Source: Pseudomonas sp. TH41 (lineage in GTDB: Bacteria; Pseudomonadota; Gammaproteobacteria; Pseudomonadales; Pseudomonadaceae). Taken from it: a stretch of DNA of 64,000 nucleotides. The position numbers and the translations under genes are program-made. Positions within the stretch are counted from its first letter, which is position 1. Each line of letters begins with the position of its first letter. The notes below the pieces were generated by a model. That model saw only the letters and a list, made by a program, of their open reading frames with translations, made no database searches and was not told where the DNA came from. The stretch is from NCBI RefSeq assembly GCF_016650695.1, contig NZ_JAEKFH010000005.1, forward strand, positions 1,116,001 to 1,180,000. Reading direction: 5' to 3'. This document shows positions 27,601 through 35,455 of the stretch, piece by piece.

Positions 27601-28306
27601 GCGCCATCGCCTGGTGACCACCAAGTACAACCCGGCCCGCACCTGGACCGCGGAAAACTCAGTGGGCATCGGTGGCGCCTATATGTGCGTGTACGGCATG
27701 GAAGGCCCCGGCGGTTACCAGTTCGTCGGCCGTACCTTGCAGATGTGGAACCGCTACCGCGAGGTCGCTGCATTCGATGGCAAGCCGTGGCTGCTGCGCT
27801 TCTTCGACCAGATTCGTTTCTACCCGGTGAGCGCCGATGAATTGCTGCGCATTCGGCGGGATTTCCCGCTCGGGCGTTTCGATCTGAACATTCAACACAG
27901 CCAGTTGAACCTCGCGGATTACCAGGCGTTCTTGAGCAACGAGTCCGAGAGCATTGCCGCGTTTCGCAATCAGCAAAAACACGCGTTCGACGCTGAACGC
28001 GAGCGTTGGATCGCCAGCGGTCAGGCGCATTTCGACAGCGAAGAACTGGCCCCGCCAGTGACCGAAGACGCACCTCTGGCCAGCGGTCAACAGAGCATCG
28101 ACAGCCACATCGCCGGCAACCTCTGGCAGGTTCAGGTTGAAACCGGCAGCCGGGTTCAGGCCGGCGATGTGCTGGTGATTCTGGAGTCGATGAAGATGGA
28201 AATCCCGCTGCTCGCGCCCATGGCCGGGGTGGTGCGCGAGATTCGCGTGCAACCCGGTTCGGCGGTGCGTGCCGGACAGCGCGTCGTGGTGCTGGAACTC
28301 GACTGA
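24650..28306 (+). CDS. Biotin-dependent guanidine carboxylase (urea carboxylase family)
   Basis: The 1218-residue enzyme carboxylates guanidine (or urea) at the expense of ATP and bicarbonate. It has a biotin carboxylase half (residues 1-450, with STAGGGGIGMRVC and QVEHGVTEQVWG), an AHS2-type domain (about 465-760), an AHS1-type domain (about 805-1010), a linker, and a biotinyl domain with the carrier lysine in LESMKMEI near residue 1184. Guanidine rather than urea is inferred from two guanidine riboswitches and the DUF1989 pair. Residues about 766-800 are encoded by an in-frame REPIN and are foreign to the family. The ATG at 24650 is preceded by GGGGG. Confidence 0.88.
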   Translation: MFEKVLIANRGAIACRILRTLRELQVKGVAVYSEADAASLHLLQADEAHSLGEGAAAGTYLAVDKMLAIARSTGATAIHPGYGFLSENAAFAEACEAADIAFIGPTPEQLRVFGLKHTARALAKQHGVPMLEGTELLDSLDAALIAGLQVGYPVMLKSTAGGGGIGMRVCRSAAELSESFEAVKRLGQNNFSDAGVFIEKYIQRARHLEVQVFGDGRGDVIALGVRDCSVQRRNQKVLEETPAPNLPQGMADELCAAAIKLAKAVNYRSAGTVEFVFDSEDQRFYFLEVNTRLQVEHGVTEQVWGVDLVRWMVELAAGDLPPLSELSQGLKADGHAIQARLYAEDPGRDFQPSPGLLTAVNFPAADGKRLRIDTWVEAGCEIPPYFDPMIAKVISWAPTRETARADLHQALGDSLLYGVETNRDYLRQILLDAPFANGQPWTRCLDNLVYQANTFEVLSAGTQTSVQDYPGRLGYWAVGVPPSGPMDSRALRLGNRLLGNDEGAAALEITMSGPLLRFNCEAVVAVTGTAIAPVLNGETVAMNTALLIPAGATLSLGTIAGAGARSYLCVRGGLQVPDYLGSKSTFTLGQFGGHGGRALRTGDVLHVPVLSDRRHGDQLPETQVTELPAVRQIRVIYGPHGAPEYFTEHYIGTFFATQWEVHFNSSRTGVRLIGPKPEWVRADGGEAGLHPSNIHDNPYAIGAVDFTGDMPVILGPDGPSLGGFVCPVTVIEADLWQLGQLKAGDKVQFVPVDLKTARNLALKWDHCRSELARDSGTSNIDATDTPQSRASRIVAPSLLQGVVSPVVLDIGQGDTRLVARLSGDTHLLLEIGAPELDLVLRFRAHALMQALESQHLHGVIDLTPGIRSLQVHYQPEQLPLADLLGIVAGEWDAVCAAKDLQVPSRIVHLPLSWDDPACQLAIEKYMTTVRKDAPWCPSNLEFIRRINDLPNLDEVQRTVFDASYLVMGLGDVYLGAPVATPLDPRHRLVTTKYNPARTWTAENSVGIGGAYMCVYGMEGPGGYQFVGRTLQMWNRYREVAAFDGKPWLLRFFDQIRFYPVSADELLRIRRDFPLGRFDLNIQHSQLNLADYQAFLSNESESIAAFRNQQKHAFDAERERWIASGQAHFDSEELAPPVTEDAPLASGQQSIDSHIAGNLWQVQVETGSRVQAGDVLVILESMKMEIPLLAPMAGVVREIRVQPGSAVRAGQRVVVLELD
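26947..27049. repeat. REPIN inside the carboxylase reading frame
   Basis: The left arm CTGTAGGAGCGAGCTTGCTC and a partly degraded right arm ending TCGCTCCTACAG enclose about 45 bases. It is the same element type seen between genes elsewhere in the window. It stays open in the carboxylase frame and is read as CRSELARDSGT...SLLQG between two domains. Confidence 0.85.
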
Positions 28307-28331
28307 GCCCATTTTGAAAAGGATTAACGCC

Positions 28332-30110
28332 ATGAACATCAATCTACAACTCGACGTCCTGCGCAGCGCCTACCGCGACGGCAGCCTCACGCCCCGGCAA
28401 CTGCTGCTGAACCTGCGCGATAAGGCGGCGGCGCTGAACCCGGACTATCACCTGTTCATCCACTTGCTGAGTGTTGAAGAACTGGAACCCTATCTCGCCG
28501 CGCTGGATGATCGAGACATCGACAGTTTGCCGCTGTACGGCGTGCCGTTTGCGATCAAGGACAACATCGACCTGGAGGGCATTCCCACCACGGCGGCGTG
28601 CCCGGTGTTTGCCTATGTGCCAGAGCAGTCGGCGACCATCGTCGAGCAGTTGCTGGCGTTGGGGGCAATCCCACTGGGCAAGACCAATCTCGACCAGTTT
28701 GCTACCGGGTTGAACGGCAGTCGCTCGCCGTTTGGCGCGTGCCCAAACAGCGTGTTGCCGGAGTATCCGTCGGGCGGTTCGAGCGCCGGCTCTTCGCTGG
28801 CGGTTGCGCTGGGCGTGGCGAGTTTTTCGTTGGGGACGGACACGGCGGGGTCCGGGAGAGTACCCGCTGCATTGAATAATCTGGTCGGGTTGAAAGCCAG
28901 CAAAGGGTTGATCTCGACGGCGGGTGTGGTGCCGGCCTGCCGCACCCTCGATTGCGTCACGACGTTTACCGCGACGGCACGGGAAGCGAGTCAGCTGCTG
29001 GCGCTCACCGCACACCTCGATCCACGCGACGTGTACAGCCGCAGCAATCCGCTATGGAACGACGGCTCGGCGTTCGGCACACCGCGCCCCTTCCGTTTCG
29101 GCGTGCCGCGTGCGCAGGATCTGCAATTCTTCGGCTGCGCTGAAGGCCCGCTGTTGTTCGAGGATGCCGTCGACCAACTCAAGGCGCTGGGCGGCGAGGC
29201 GGTGGAACTGGATTTGACGCCGTTTCTGGAAGCGGCACGCTTGCTTTATGAAGGCCCGTGGGTGGCCGAGCGCTACAGCGTGGCGGGCGAGTTGATGGAG
29301 CGACATCCAGAAGCCGTGCTGCCGGTGATTCGTGCAGTGCTGGCCAAGGCGCCGGCGGTCAATGGCGTGCAAACCTTCCGTGCCCAGTACCGGCTGCAAG
29401 CCCTGAAAGCCCTGTGCGATCACGCGCTGGAAAATCTTGATTGCGTCGTCACCCCCACCCTCGGCCGCCCCGTCACGTTGGCGGAATTGGAGGCCGAGCC
29501 GGTGCTGCGCAATTCGGAACTCGGCTACTACACCAACTTCATGAACCTGCTCGATTACGCGGCCGTCGCGGTGCCGAGCGGTTTTATGGGTAATGGTTTG
29601 CCGTGGGGCGTGACGCTGTTTGGCCGGGCGTTCACCGATCAGTATTTGCTGAGCGTGGCGGATGCTTTTCAGCGTCAGCAAGGCTCGGGGTTATCGGCAC
29701 CAACGACTGCCGCACGCAATGATCGCGCGCGGTTGGTGGTGTGCGGTGCGCATCTGGATGGGCTGGCATTGAACTGGCAGCTGAAACGGCGCGGTGCACG
29801 GTGGGTCGAGACGACGTTCAGTTCACCGGACTATCAACTGTATGCGTTGGCCGGTGGTCCGCCGTTTCGTCCGGGGATGGTCCGGGTGAAGGACGGCGGC
29901 GTGGCGATTGCGGTGGAGGTTTGGGAATTGCCGAGCAGTGAATTGGGCTCGTTTTTGACCGGGATTCCGGCGCCGCTGGGGTTGGGTAAAGTGCAACTGG
30001 CGGATGGGCGTTGGGAGAGCGGGTTTATCTGTGAGGCGTATGGGTTGGAGGGGGCTGTGGATATTAGTCACCTTGGCGGATGGCGTGCTTATCTGAAAAC
30101 CCTTGGCTGA
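28332..30110 (+). CDS. atzF: Allophanate hydrolase
   Basis: The 592-residue amidase-signature enzyme splits allophanate into ammonia and CO2, the last step of guanidine degradation. The catalytic triad region is clear: Lys in IKDNIDL, cis-Ser in SGGSSAGSSL and the nucleophile segment TDTAGSGRVPAA. The C-terminal 130 residues form the small extra domain of long allophanate hydrolases. The start is ATG 28332 (MNINLQLD), 25 bases after the carboxylase stop; an upstream in-frame ATG lies inside the carboxylase gene and is unlikely. Confidence 0.9.
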   Translation: MNINLQLDVLRSAYRDGSLTPRQLLLNLRDKAAALNPDYHLFIHLLSVEELEPYLAALDDRDIDSLPLYGVPFAIKDNIDLEGIPTTAACPVFAYVPEQSATIVEQLLALGAIPLGKTNLDQFATGLNGSRSPFGACPNSVLPEYPSGGSSAGSSLAVALGVASFSLGTDTAGSGRVPAALNNLVGLKASKGLISTAGVVPACRTLDCVTTFTATAREASQLLALTAHLDPRDVYSRSNPLWNDGSAFGTPRPFRFGVPRAQDLQFFGCAEGPLLFEDAVDQLKALGGEAVELDLTPFLEAARLLYEGPWVAERYSVAGELMERHPEAVLPVIRAVLAKAPAVNGVQTFRAQYRLQALKALCDHALENLDCVVTPTLGRPVTLAELEAEPVLRNSELGYYTNFMNLLDYAAVAVPSGFMGNGLPWGVTLFGRAFTDQYLLSVADAFQRQQGSGLSAPTTAARNDRARLVVCGAHLDGLALNWQLKRRGARWVETTFSSPDYQLYALAGGPPFRPGMVRVKDGGVAIAVEVWELPSSELGSFLTGIPAPLGLGKVQLADGRWESGFICEAYGLEGAVDISHLGGWRAYLKTLG

Positions 30111-30120
30111 CCGCATCCCC

Positions 30121-30207
30121 CTGTAGGAGCTGCCGCAGGCTGCGATCTTTTGATCTTGTTTTTTAAGAGCAAGATCAAAAGATCGCAGCCTGCGGCAGCT
30201 CCTACAG
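30121..30207. repeat. Long REP palindrome after atzF
   Basis: It is the same 35-base arm (GGAGCTGCCGCAGGCTGCGA) as at 24437, with a spacer of about 15 bases, beginning 10 bases after the atzF stop codon. It probably marks the 3' end of the guanidine operon. Confidence 0.88.
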
Positions 30208-30225
30208 GGAACTGAGATCAGAACC

Positions 30226-30314
30226 TGTGGGAGCGAGCCTGCTCGCGAAGGCGGCAGCTCATCCAGCATTGATATGACTGACAGATCGCTTTCGCGAGCA
30301 GGCTCGCTCCCACA
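30226..30314. repeat. REPIN, TGTGGGAGCGAGCCTGCTCGCGAA type
   Basis: It stands immediately beside the previous palindrome but belongs to the other REP family, so two unrelated REPINs occupy one gap. Confidence 0.87.
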
Positions 30315-30401
30315 ACGATCATTCGCGCCGCACATAGAGCAGCTATTCCCCCGCCGTGCCATTAGAATGCCTGCCATCGGGTCACTGCCAACGGAATTGT
30401 C

Positions 30402-31889
30402 ATGCCGCCTCGCTCGCCGCTGTATTCGCAACGTTCGTTGGTCCTCACGCTGATAGCACTGCTGGGGGCAGGCTTCCTCGCTACGTCGTTCCTCAGTTAC
30501 TACGCTTCGCGAGCGTCGATCCGCGACAACATCGTCAACACCGAACTGCCGCTGACGTCGGACACGGTCTACTCGGAAATCCAGAAAGACCTTGTCAGAC
30601 CGATCCTGATTTCCTCGATGATGTCCCGCGACACCTTCATGCGCGACTGGGTGGTCAACGGCGAAAACGACCCTGAAAAAATGACCCGTTACCTCAACGA
30701 GGTCATGACCCACTATGGCGCCTACACCGCATTTTTCGTCTCCAACACCAGCCTCACCTACTACCACGCCAAGGGCGTGCTCAAACAGGTCAAAGCCACT
30801 GAACCCCGTGATGCGTGGTATTTCCGCGTACGAGACATGGCCGCACCCTACGAGATCAACGTCGACCCCGACCTTGCCAACAAGGACAACCTGACGTTCT
30901 TCATCAACTACAAGGTCTACGACTACGACAATCGCTTCATCGGCGCGGCGGGCGTCGGTCTGACGGTCGATGCGGTGATCAAGCTGATCGACAAATACCA
31001 GCAGCGCTACCAGCGCAGCGTGTACTTCGTCGATAACTTCGGGCACCTGGTGCTGACCGGGGCCGAGGGCGGCCCGCAAGGGGCGCATGTCGGCCAGAAA
31101 CTCAGCGATCTGGACAGCATGAAGAACCTGGTCAGCCAGTTGCCCAAGCCCCACAGCGGCAGTTACGAATATTCTGCTCAAGGACAGGGCCATTTCCTCA
31201 ATGTCCGGTTCATCCCGGAGCTGAACTGGTTCCTGTTTGTCGACAAACGCGAAGAAGGCGCCCTCAATGAGATCCGCCAGTCGTTGTACCTCAACCTGCT
31301 GATCTGCCTGTTCGTGACGCTGATCGTGCTGGCCCTGCTCAACCGCGTGATCAAAACTTATCAGGCCAAGATCCAGGCTCAGGCAACCCTCGACAGCCTG
31401 ACCGAGCTGCCGAACCGTCGCGGCTTCGACCTGTTGGCCGCACAAGCCATGCACGAAGCCCGGCGAGAACCCAAACCGCTGACCGCGTTGCTGCTGGATC
31501 TGGACCACTTCAAGGCGTTGAACGACACCTACGGTCATCTTGCCGGCGATCAGGTGCTGATCGGCTTTGCACGGGATCTGGAGAGTTGCCTGCGGCACTC
31601 CGACATCGTCTGCCGCTGGGGCGGTGAGGAATTCATCGTGCTGCTCAAAGACACGAACGGTGAGACCGGTCTGATGATCGCCGAGAAAATTCGCCAACAT
31701 GTCGAGCAACAGCGATATGCCTACAACGGCAACGCGCTTCAGCTGACCGTCAGCATCGGGCTGACCACCTTGCAGCCCGATGAAACCTTGCATACCCTGC
31801 TCTCCCGGGCCGATCATGCAATGTATCGGGCCAAGCAATCCGGCCGTAACCGCACCTGCGTAGAAATGTCTCACTCCTGCTATGACTAA
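30402..31889 (+). CDS. Membrane-bound diguanylate cyclase with periplasmic sensor
   Basis: The 495-residue protein has helix 1 (about residues 10-32), a roughly 255-residue periplasmic Cache-like sensor, helix 2 (about 292-314) and a C-terminal GGDEF domain. The active-site motif is GGEEF (in RWGGEEFIVLL), and metal- and substrate-binding sequences LDHFKALNDTYGHLAGD are present. It should synthesise c-di-GMP; no RxxD inhibitory site is obvious and no EAL domain is attached. The sensed ligand is unknown. Confidence 0.9.
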   Translation: MPPRSPLYSQRSLVLTLIALLGAGFLATSFLSYYASRASIRDNIVNTELPLTSDTVYSEIQKDLVRPILISSMMSRDTFMRDWVVNGENDPEKMTRYLNEVMTHYGAYTAFFVSNTSLTYYHAKGVLKQVKATEPRDAWYFRVRDMAAPYEINVDPDLANKDNLTFFINYKVYDYDNRFIGAAGVGLTVDAVIKLIDKYQQRYQRSVYFVDNFGHLVLTGAEGGPQGAHVGQKLSDLDSMKNLVSQLPKPHSGSYEYSAQGQGHFLNVRFIPELNWFLFVDKREEGALNEIRQSLYLNLLICLFVTLIVLALLNRVIKTYQAKIQAQATLDSLTELPNRRGFDLLAAQAMHEARREPKPLTALLLDLDHFKALNDTYGHLAGDQVLIGFARDLESCLRHSDIVCRWGGEEFIVLLKDTNGETGLMIAEKIRQHVEQQRYAYNGNALQLTVSIGLTTLQPDETLHTLLSRADHAMYRAKQSGRNRTCVEMSHSCYD

Positions 31890-31895
31890 TCCTTT

Positions 31896-32090
31896 ATGAA
31901 CCGGCCTGAACAATGCCCAGCCTGCGGCGCCTCCAACGACTGCACCCTGGCCGATCCTCGCACCGCCGATCGGGCCTGCTGGTGCTATGGCGTCAGCATC
32001 GACCCGGCGGTACTCGAAGCACTGCCTACCGAGTTGCGCGACAAGTCCTGCCTGTGCCCGCGCTGCGCTCAGGTCGAGGCGCAGTTGTAA
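31896..32090 (+). CDS. Cysteine-rich CWC family small protein
   Basis: The 64-residue protein has eight cysteines, in pairs C7/C10, C16, C28-W-C30, C52/C54 and C57, which gives the CWC signature and suggests a zinc or metal-binding fold. It begins 6 bases after the diguanylate cyclase stop and lies 57 bases before the pseudouridine synthase gene. Similar proteins commonly precede rsuA-like genes in Pseudomonas; function is unknown. Confidence 0.75.
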   Translation: MNRPEQCPACGASNDCTLADPRTADRACWCYGVSIDPAVLEALPTELRDKSCLCPRCAQVEAQL

Positions 32091-32147
32091 GCATCCTCCC
32101 GGCCGATCACGTAAGATGCGCGGCCCTTTTCCTGCCGATACCCCGTC

Positions 32148-32840
32148 ATGCGTATTGACCGTTTCCTCAGCAACCTGCCGCGCTTCAACCGAAAGCAGGT
32201 TCGCCTGTTGCTGGTGGAAAAGCGCATCAGGGTCGACGGAAATATCGTCAGCGACCCGCACACCGAGGTCCGGGAATTCAGCCGCGTCGAGGTCGACGAC
32301 GAGGTGCTGCAAACCGGCAAACCGGTGCGCCACTTCATGCTGCACAAGCCCGCCGGTTGTGTCAGCGCTACCCGTGATCCGGAACACCCGACGGTGCTCG
32401 ACCTGATCCATGAACCGGATAAAGATGAACTGCACATCGCCGGTCGTCTGGATTTCAACACCACCGGCCTGATGCTCATCACCAACGACGGCAGCTGGTC
32501 GCGACGCCTGACCCAACCGCAGACCAAACTGCCCAAGGTCTACTACGTCGAGACCGAGCAGGACATCGGGCCGCACTACGCGCTGAAATTTACCGAAGGC
32601 CTGTATTTCGCCTTCGAAGACCTCACCACGTTGCCTGCCGAGCTGGTGCTGCTCGGGCCGAAATCTGCGCGTCTGAGCATCGTCGAAGGCCGTTATCACC
32701 AGGTGAAACGGATGTTCGGCCACTTTGACAACAAAGTATTGCGCCTGCATCGCGAACGCATGGGGCCGCTGGTGCTCGACGACTCGCTGAAGCCGGGCGA
32801 ATACCGCCCGCTGAGCGATGAAGAGATCCAATTGATCTAA
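32148..32840 (+). CDS. rsuA: 16S rRNA pseudouridine synthase, RsuA type
   Basis: The 230-residue protein has an N-terminal S4 RNA-binding domain (RIDRFLSNLPRFNRKQVRLLL, residues 1-60) and an RsuA/RluB-type catalytic domain. The catalytic aspartate is in GRLDFNTTGLMLITNDG near residue 105, and the C-terminal EGRYHQVKRMFG motif is typical. By homology it modifies U516 of 16S rRNA, though related enzymes act at other sites. The start ATG 32148 opens directly into the S4 helix. Confidence 0.88.
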   Translation: MRIDRFLSNLPRFNRKQVRLLLVEKRIRVDGNIVSDPHTEVREFSRVEVDDEVLQTGKPVRHFMLHKPAGCVSATRDPEHPTVLDLIHEPDKDELHIAGRLDFNTTGLMLITNDGSWSRRLTQPQTKLPKVYYVETEQDIGPHYALKFTEGLYFAFEDLTTLPAELVLLGPKSARLSIVEGRYHQVKRMFGHFDNKVLRLHRERMGPLVLDDSLKPGEYRPLSDEEIQLI

Positions 32841-33152
32841 GCCGCCTACCGCTGAGCAGAAGTTGTCGAACAATTTACGAAAGACACTTGCGCGATGGCG
32901 TTGCCCCTGCTTGAATCAGGTCGTCAGCCGAAATGTGACTGACGAGTCACAACATACTTCTAAGAAACTTTTTGTCGGTTAGAGAACCCTCAGGTTCCGC
33001 CTCAGACCGGCAGACTGCCCGCCAATAATAATACCCGTCGACCTGCAGTACGGATCGACATGGGCCACAAAAATTCCAGGCATATGCCTACCTGTCACAA
33101 AGCTCGTGCAATCTCATTTGCGCGCATACCCGCTTGCCAGGAGTCTTATGAC
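32841..33152. other. Upstream region of phaG
   Basis: This 312-base stretch contains no supported gene. A GAAACTT...TCAG arrangement around 32965-32995 faintly recalls an AlgU promoter but does not fit the consensus well. CAGGAG at 33138-33143 is the ribosome binding site for phaG. Confidence 0.4.
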
Positions 33153-34037
33153 ATGAGGCCAGAAATCGCTGTGCTGGATATACAAGGTCAGTACCGGGTT
33201 TACACGGAGTTCTATCGCGCAGACGCCGCAGAGAAGACCATTATCTTGGTCAACGGCTCGATGGCCACGACTGCGTCGTTTGCACAAACCGTGAAAAACC
33301 TTCACCCGCAGTTCAATGTGGTCTGCTACGACCAGCCCTACGCGGGCAAGTCAAAAGCCCACAACCTGCACGAGAAACTGCTGACCAAGGAAGTCGAAGG
33401 GCAGATCCTCCTGGAGCTGATCGACCACTTCGCCGCCGAACACGTGCTGTCGTTTTCCTGGGGTGGCGCCGCGACCCTGGTCGCCCTGGCCCACCAGCCA
33501 CGACGCATCGAAAAAGCCGTGATCAGCTCGTTCTCCCCGGAGATCAACGCGCACATGCTCGATTACCTCGAGCGCGGTGTTGACTACCTCGGCAGCCGGG
33601 ACGGTGACCGCGTCGGCAACCTGGTGAACAGCACCATCGGCAAACACCTGCCGACCCTGTTCAAACGCTTCAACTACCGGCACGTCAGCAGCCTGGCCGA
33701 CCATGAATACGGGCAGATGCACTTCCACATCAGCGACCTGCTGCACAGCGATCGCCAGTGCTTTTTCAAAGCCGCCGAGAAAATCAACGTGCCGGTATTG
33801 TTCATGAACGGCGAATGGGACGAATACACCGCCGCCGATGGCGCCCGGTTATTCGCCGATCACGTGCAAAACGCCACGTTTACGACGCTGGATGCGACCG
33901 GGCACTTTCTCGACATGGAACACAAAGCCGCCTGCCGAGACAGCCGCAATGCATTGCTGGGTTTCCTGAAACCGGCACAGCATGAAAGCCGACCGCGTTA
34001 CCACTACGTCCAGGATCAACATGCACTGGCAATCTGA
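33153..34037 (+). CDS. phaG: PhaG, (R)-3-hydroxyacyl-ACP thioesterase/CoA transferase-type alpha/beta hydrolase
   Basis: The 294-residue alpha/beta-hydrolase-fold protein begins MRPEIAVLDIQGQYRVYTEF, essentially the P. putida PhaG N-terminus, and has the same length. PhaG links fatty acid synthesis to medium-chain polyhydroxyalkanoate by releasing or transferring 3-hydroxyacyl groups from ACP; RhlA is a close relative. The nucleophile region is HVLSFSWGGAA (near residue 97), and the C-terminal GHFLDME supplies the histidine. The start is ATG 33153 (after CAGGAG), not the longer frame from 33060. Confidence 0.92.
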   Translation: MRPEIAVLDIQGQYRVYTEFYRADAAEKTIILVNGSMATTASFAQTVKNLHPQFNVVCYDQPYAGKSKAHNLHEKLLTKEVEGQILLELIDHFAAEHVLSFSWGGAATLVALAHQPRRIEKAVISSFSPEINAHMLDYLERGVDYLGSRDGDRVGNLVNSTIGKHLPTLFKRFNYRHVSSLADHEYGQMHFHISDLLHSDRQCFFKAAEKINVPVLFMNGEWDEYTAADGARLFADHVQNATFTTLDATGHFLDMEHKAACRDSRNALLGFLKPAQHESRPRYHYVQDQHALAI

Positions 34038-34045
34038 AACAGAGT

Positions 34046-34112
34046 CATCGCGAGCAAGCCCTGCCCTACAGTGTTAAACGCATTCCTGTAGGCGCAAGGC
34101 TTGCCCGCGATA
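34046..34112. repeat. Degenerate REP pair after phaG
   Basis: The arms TCATCGCGAGCAAGCCCTGCC and GCAAGGCTTGCCCGCGATAG match imperfectly, so this looks like an older, decaying REPIN. Confidence 0.6.
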
Positions 34113-34217
34113 GACCGCCACGCGGTCTTTGCCCTGTGTCACCTGCGCTAAAGCGATCCCGCGTAAAGAAAAACTTCTTTTCCACGCGCACATCTGGTAC
34201 AAAGTCAGCCGCTCTGA

Positions 34218-34291
34218 GCGGGTGTCGTATAATGGCATTACTCCAGCTTCCCAAGCTGATAACGAGGGTTCGATTCCCTTCACCCGCTCCA
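34218..34291 (+). tRNA. glyU: tRNA-Gly (anticodon CCC)
   Basis: The 74-base cloverleaf has acceptor stem GCGGGTG/CACCCGC, anticodon arm CAGC-TTCCCAA-GCTG with CCC at the centre, T arm GAGGG-TTCGATT-CCCTT and an encoded CCA end. It closely matches enteric glyU, which reads GGG codons. Confidence 0.96.
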
Positions 34292-34334
34292 ATCGAATTT
34301 TGATCTCACGTCGTTTTTTGACGGGGGATGCAGG

Positions 34335-34369
34335 TAAAAAAAACCGGCCTTGATGGCCGGTTTTTTTGT
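34335..34369. terminator. Bidirectional Rho-independent terminator after tRNA-Gly
   Basis: ACCGGCC/TTGAT/GGCCGGT is flanked by A8 on the left and T7 on the right, so it can end transcription in both directions. It lies 43 bases after the tRNA. Confidence 0.9.
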
Positions 34370-34978
34370 GTCTGGGGTTTGTGTTTCAACGCGGAAATTA
34401 GCGTTTTCCCATAAAGTCGCTGTTCTGTTAGCGTTTTTCTTGCCCAAACAAAGGATTCGCCGGCACCGACGCCCTGAATGATCAGGTCAACGCGGAGATC
34501 GTGTAATGCACATTAAAGGGGCAATCTTTGTGGGAGCGAGCTTGCTCGCGATGGCGGACTGTCAGGCAACGCAAGTGTTGACTGCGCCACCGTCATCGCG
34601 AGCAAGCTCGCTCCCACAAGGGTTGCAGTGTTCAACGCCTTAACTGATCGGCATTAGCCGTTAGTGGCCGTTTTTTTTGTGCGCGGGACTTTGATGAACA
34701 CCTGTTTCTCCCCTGGAAGTAACAAGTCAACGCATACCAAATTCAAGTGCCGACGGCCCATTCTCCTAGGCTCTAAGCGAGGCCTATTTTAGAAAAGGCA
34801 ACGTCCTACACTACTCTGGGAATTGTCCGTACACTTGCGCATTGCTGTGTCTTTGTCACGAGGCCTATAGTCCGATCCGCGTCCACATGGCGTATCGGGT
34901 TTGGCGACTCGATGGCAAGGCACAGAAATCTCCGAGCTAGCTCGGAGCGTTTCTGAACGCACTTGGCTACCTGTTTTT
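34370..34978. other. Gene-poor stretch with a possible gene relic
   Basis: No complete gene is visible. Bases about 34449-34505 stay open and read KGFAGTDALNDQVNAEIV then stop, which looks like a detached C-terminus, but the family is not recognised. A REPIN (34529) and a terminator-like CGGC/GCCG sequence followed by T8 (about 34649-34680) come next. A strong hairpin, TCCGAG/CTCGGA, is at about 34929-34948. Confidence 0.4.
34529..34618. repeat. REPIN, near-perfect TGTGGGAGCGAGCTTGCTCGCGAT arms
   Basis: The arms of 25 bases are identical except at the spacer edge, which suggests a recently copied element, unlike the decayed pair at 34046. Confidence 0.88.
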
Positions 34979-34979
34979 T

Positions 34980-35058
34980 GGTGGCTGTGCGTGGGAGATC
35001 TTCGGGTCTGCCGGTTTGTGCCTTGTCCGGTTCGCCAACCCGCGTACAGCTACCACCC
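34980..35058 (+). ncRNA. C4-antisense-like structured RNA leader
   Basis: The segment folds into an outer stem (GGTGGCTGT with ACAGCTACCACC) enclosing two hairpins, AGATC-TTCG-GGTCT and CCGG...CCGG, with a conserved-looking GCGTGGGA...CCAACCCGCG pairing. From memory this matches the C4 antisense RNA family (phage immunity RNAs), which is common upstream of small genes in Pseudomonas. CTACCAC at 35050-35056 is also complementary to GTGGTAG at 35077-35083, just before the next ribosome site, so a regulatory switch is possible. Confidence 0.5.
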
Positions 35059-35109
35059 TTTGTTTGGCGACGATGAGTGGTAGTTCACCTAACTTCAAGG
35101 TAATCACTC

Positions 35110-35373
35110 ATGAACGAATATATGGCTTTAACCAGCAACGCCGACGACCTCCCCTCGCTCTATGTAAACACCACCCAACCGCTGCATTCACTGCTTAGCA
35201 CCGCCCGCTACAGAATTGGCGCAGTGACGCAGATCCTTGAAAACCTCGCCATGCGCGGCGACATCACAACTGACTCGGTAATCCTCAGCGACTTCGCATT
35301 GCTTTGCTGCATACCCTTGCGCGACGGTTGCGATGTGCTGGACGTCATTGCTCGACGCATGGATGCGCAATAG
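35110..35373 (+). CDS. Small hypothetical protein downstream of the structured leader
   Basis: The 87-residue protein starts at ATG 35110 with CAAGG 9 bases upstream. It is soluble, has no signal peptide, and pairs an amphipathic N-terminal half with the Cys pair in FALLCCIPLRDGCDVL. It resembles the DUF6124/DUF3077-like short proteins repeated in Pseudomonas genomes, but I cannot confirm membership. Its own terminator follows at 35388. Confidence 0.6.
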   Translation: MNEYMALTSNADDLPSLYVNTTQPLHSLLSTARYRIGAVTQILENLAMRGDITTDSVILSDFALLCCIPLRDGCDVLDVIARRMDAQ

Positions 35374-35387
35374 TTTGACGAGAAATG

Positions 35388-35413
35388 AGGGCGCCTTTCG
35401 GGGCGCCCTTTGA
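35388..35413 (+). terminator. Terminator of the 35110 gene
   Basis: GGGCGCC-TTTCG-GGGCGCCC followed by TTT forms a strong GC hairpin 15 bases after the stop codon. Confidence 0.75.
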
Positions 35414-35455
35414 CGTCATGGCATCAGCAACTGGATCCGCGTGAGGACAGTGAAC

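Noticed and set aside
29823..32873. 1016-codon open frame on the minus strand
   Set aside because: It is antisense to atzF, the diguanylate cyclase, the CWC gene and rsuA, whose motifs are intact; long antisense frames are common in GC-rich Pseudomonas DNA, and it runs through two REPINs.
32960..33000. AlgU-type promoter before phaG
   Set aside because: GAAACTT and the downstream TCAG do not match the consensus bases or spacing well enough.
35110..35373. The small gene before hicB as HicA toxin
   Set aside because: It lacks the HicA double-stranded-RNA-binding-like pattern and catalytic histidine and is separated from hicB by a terminator.
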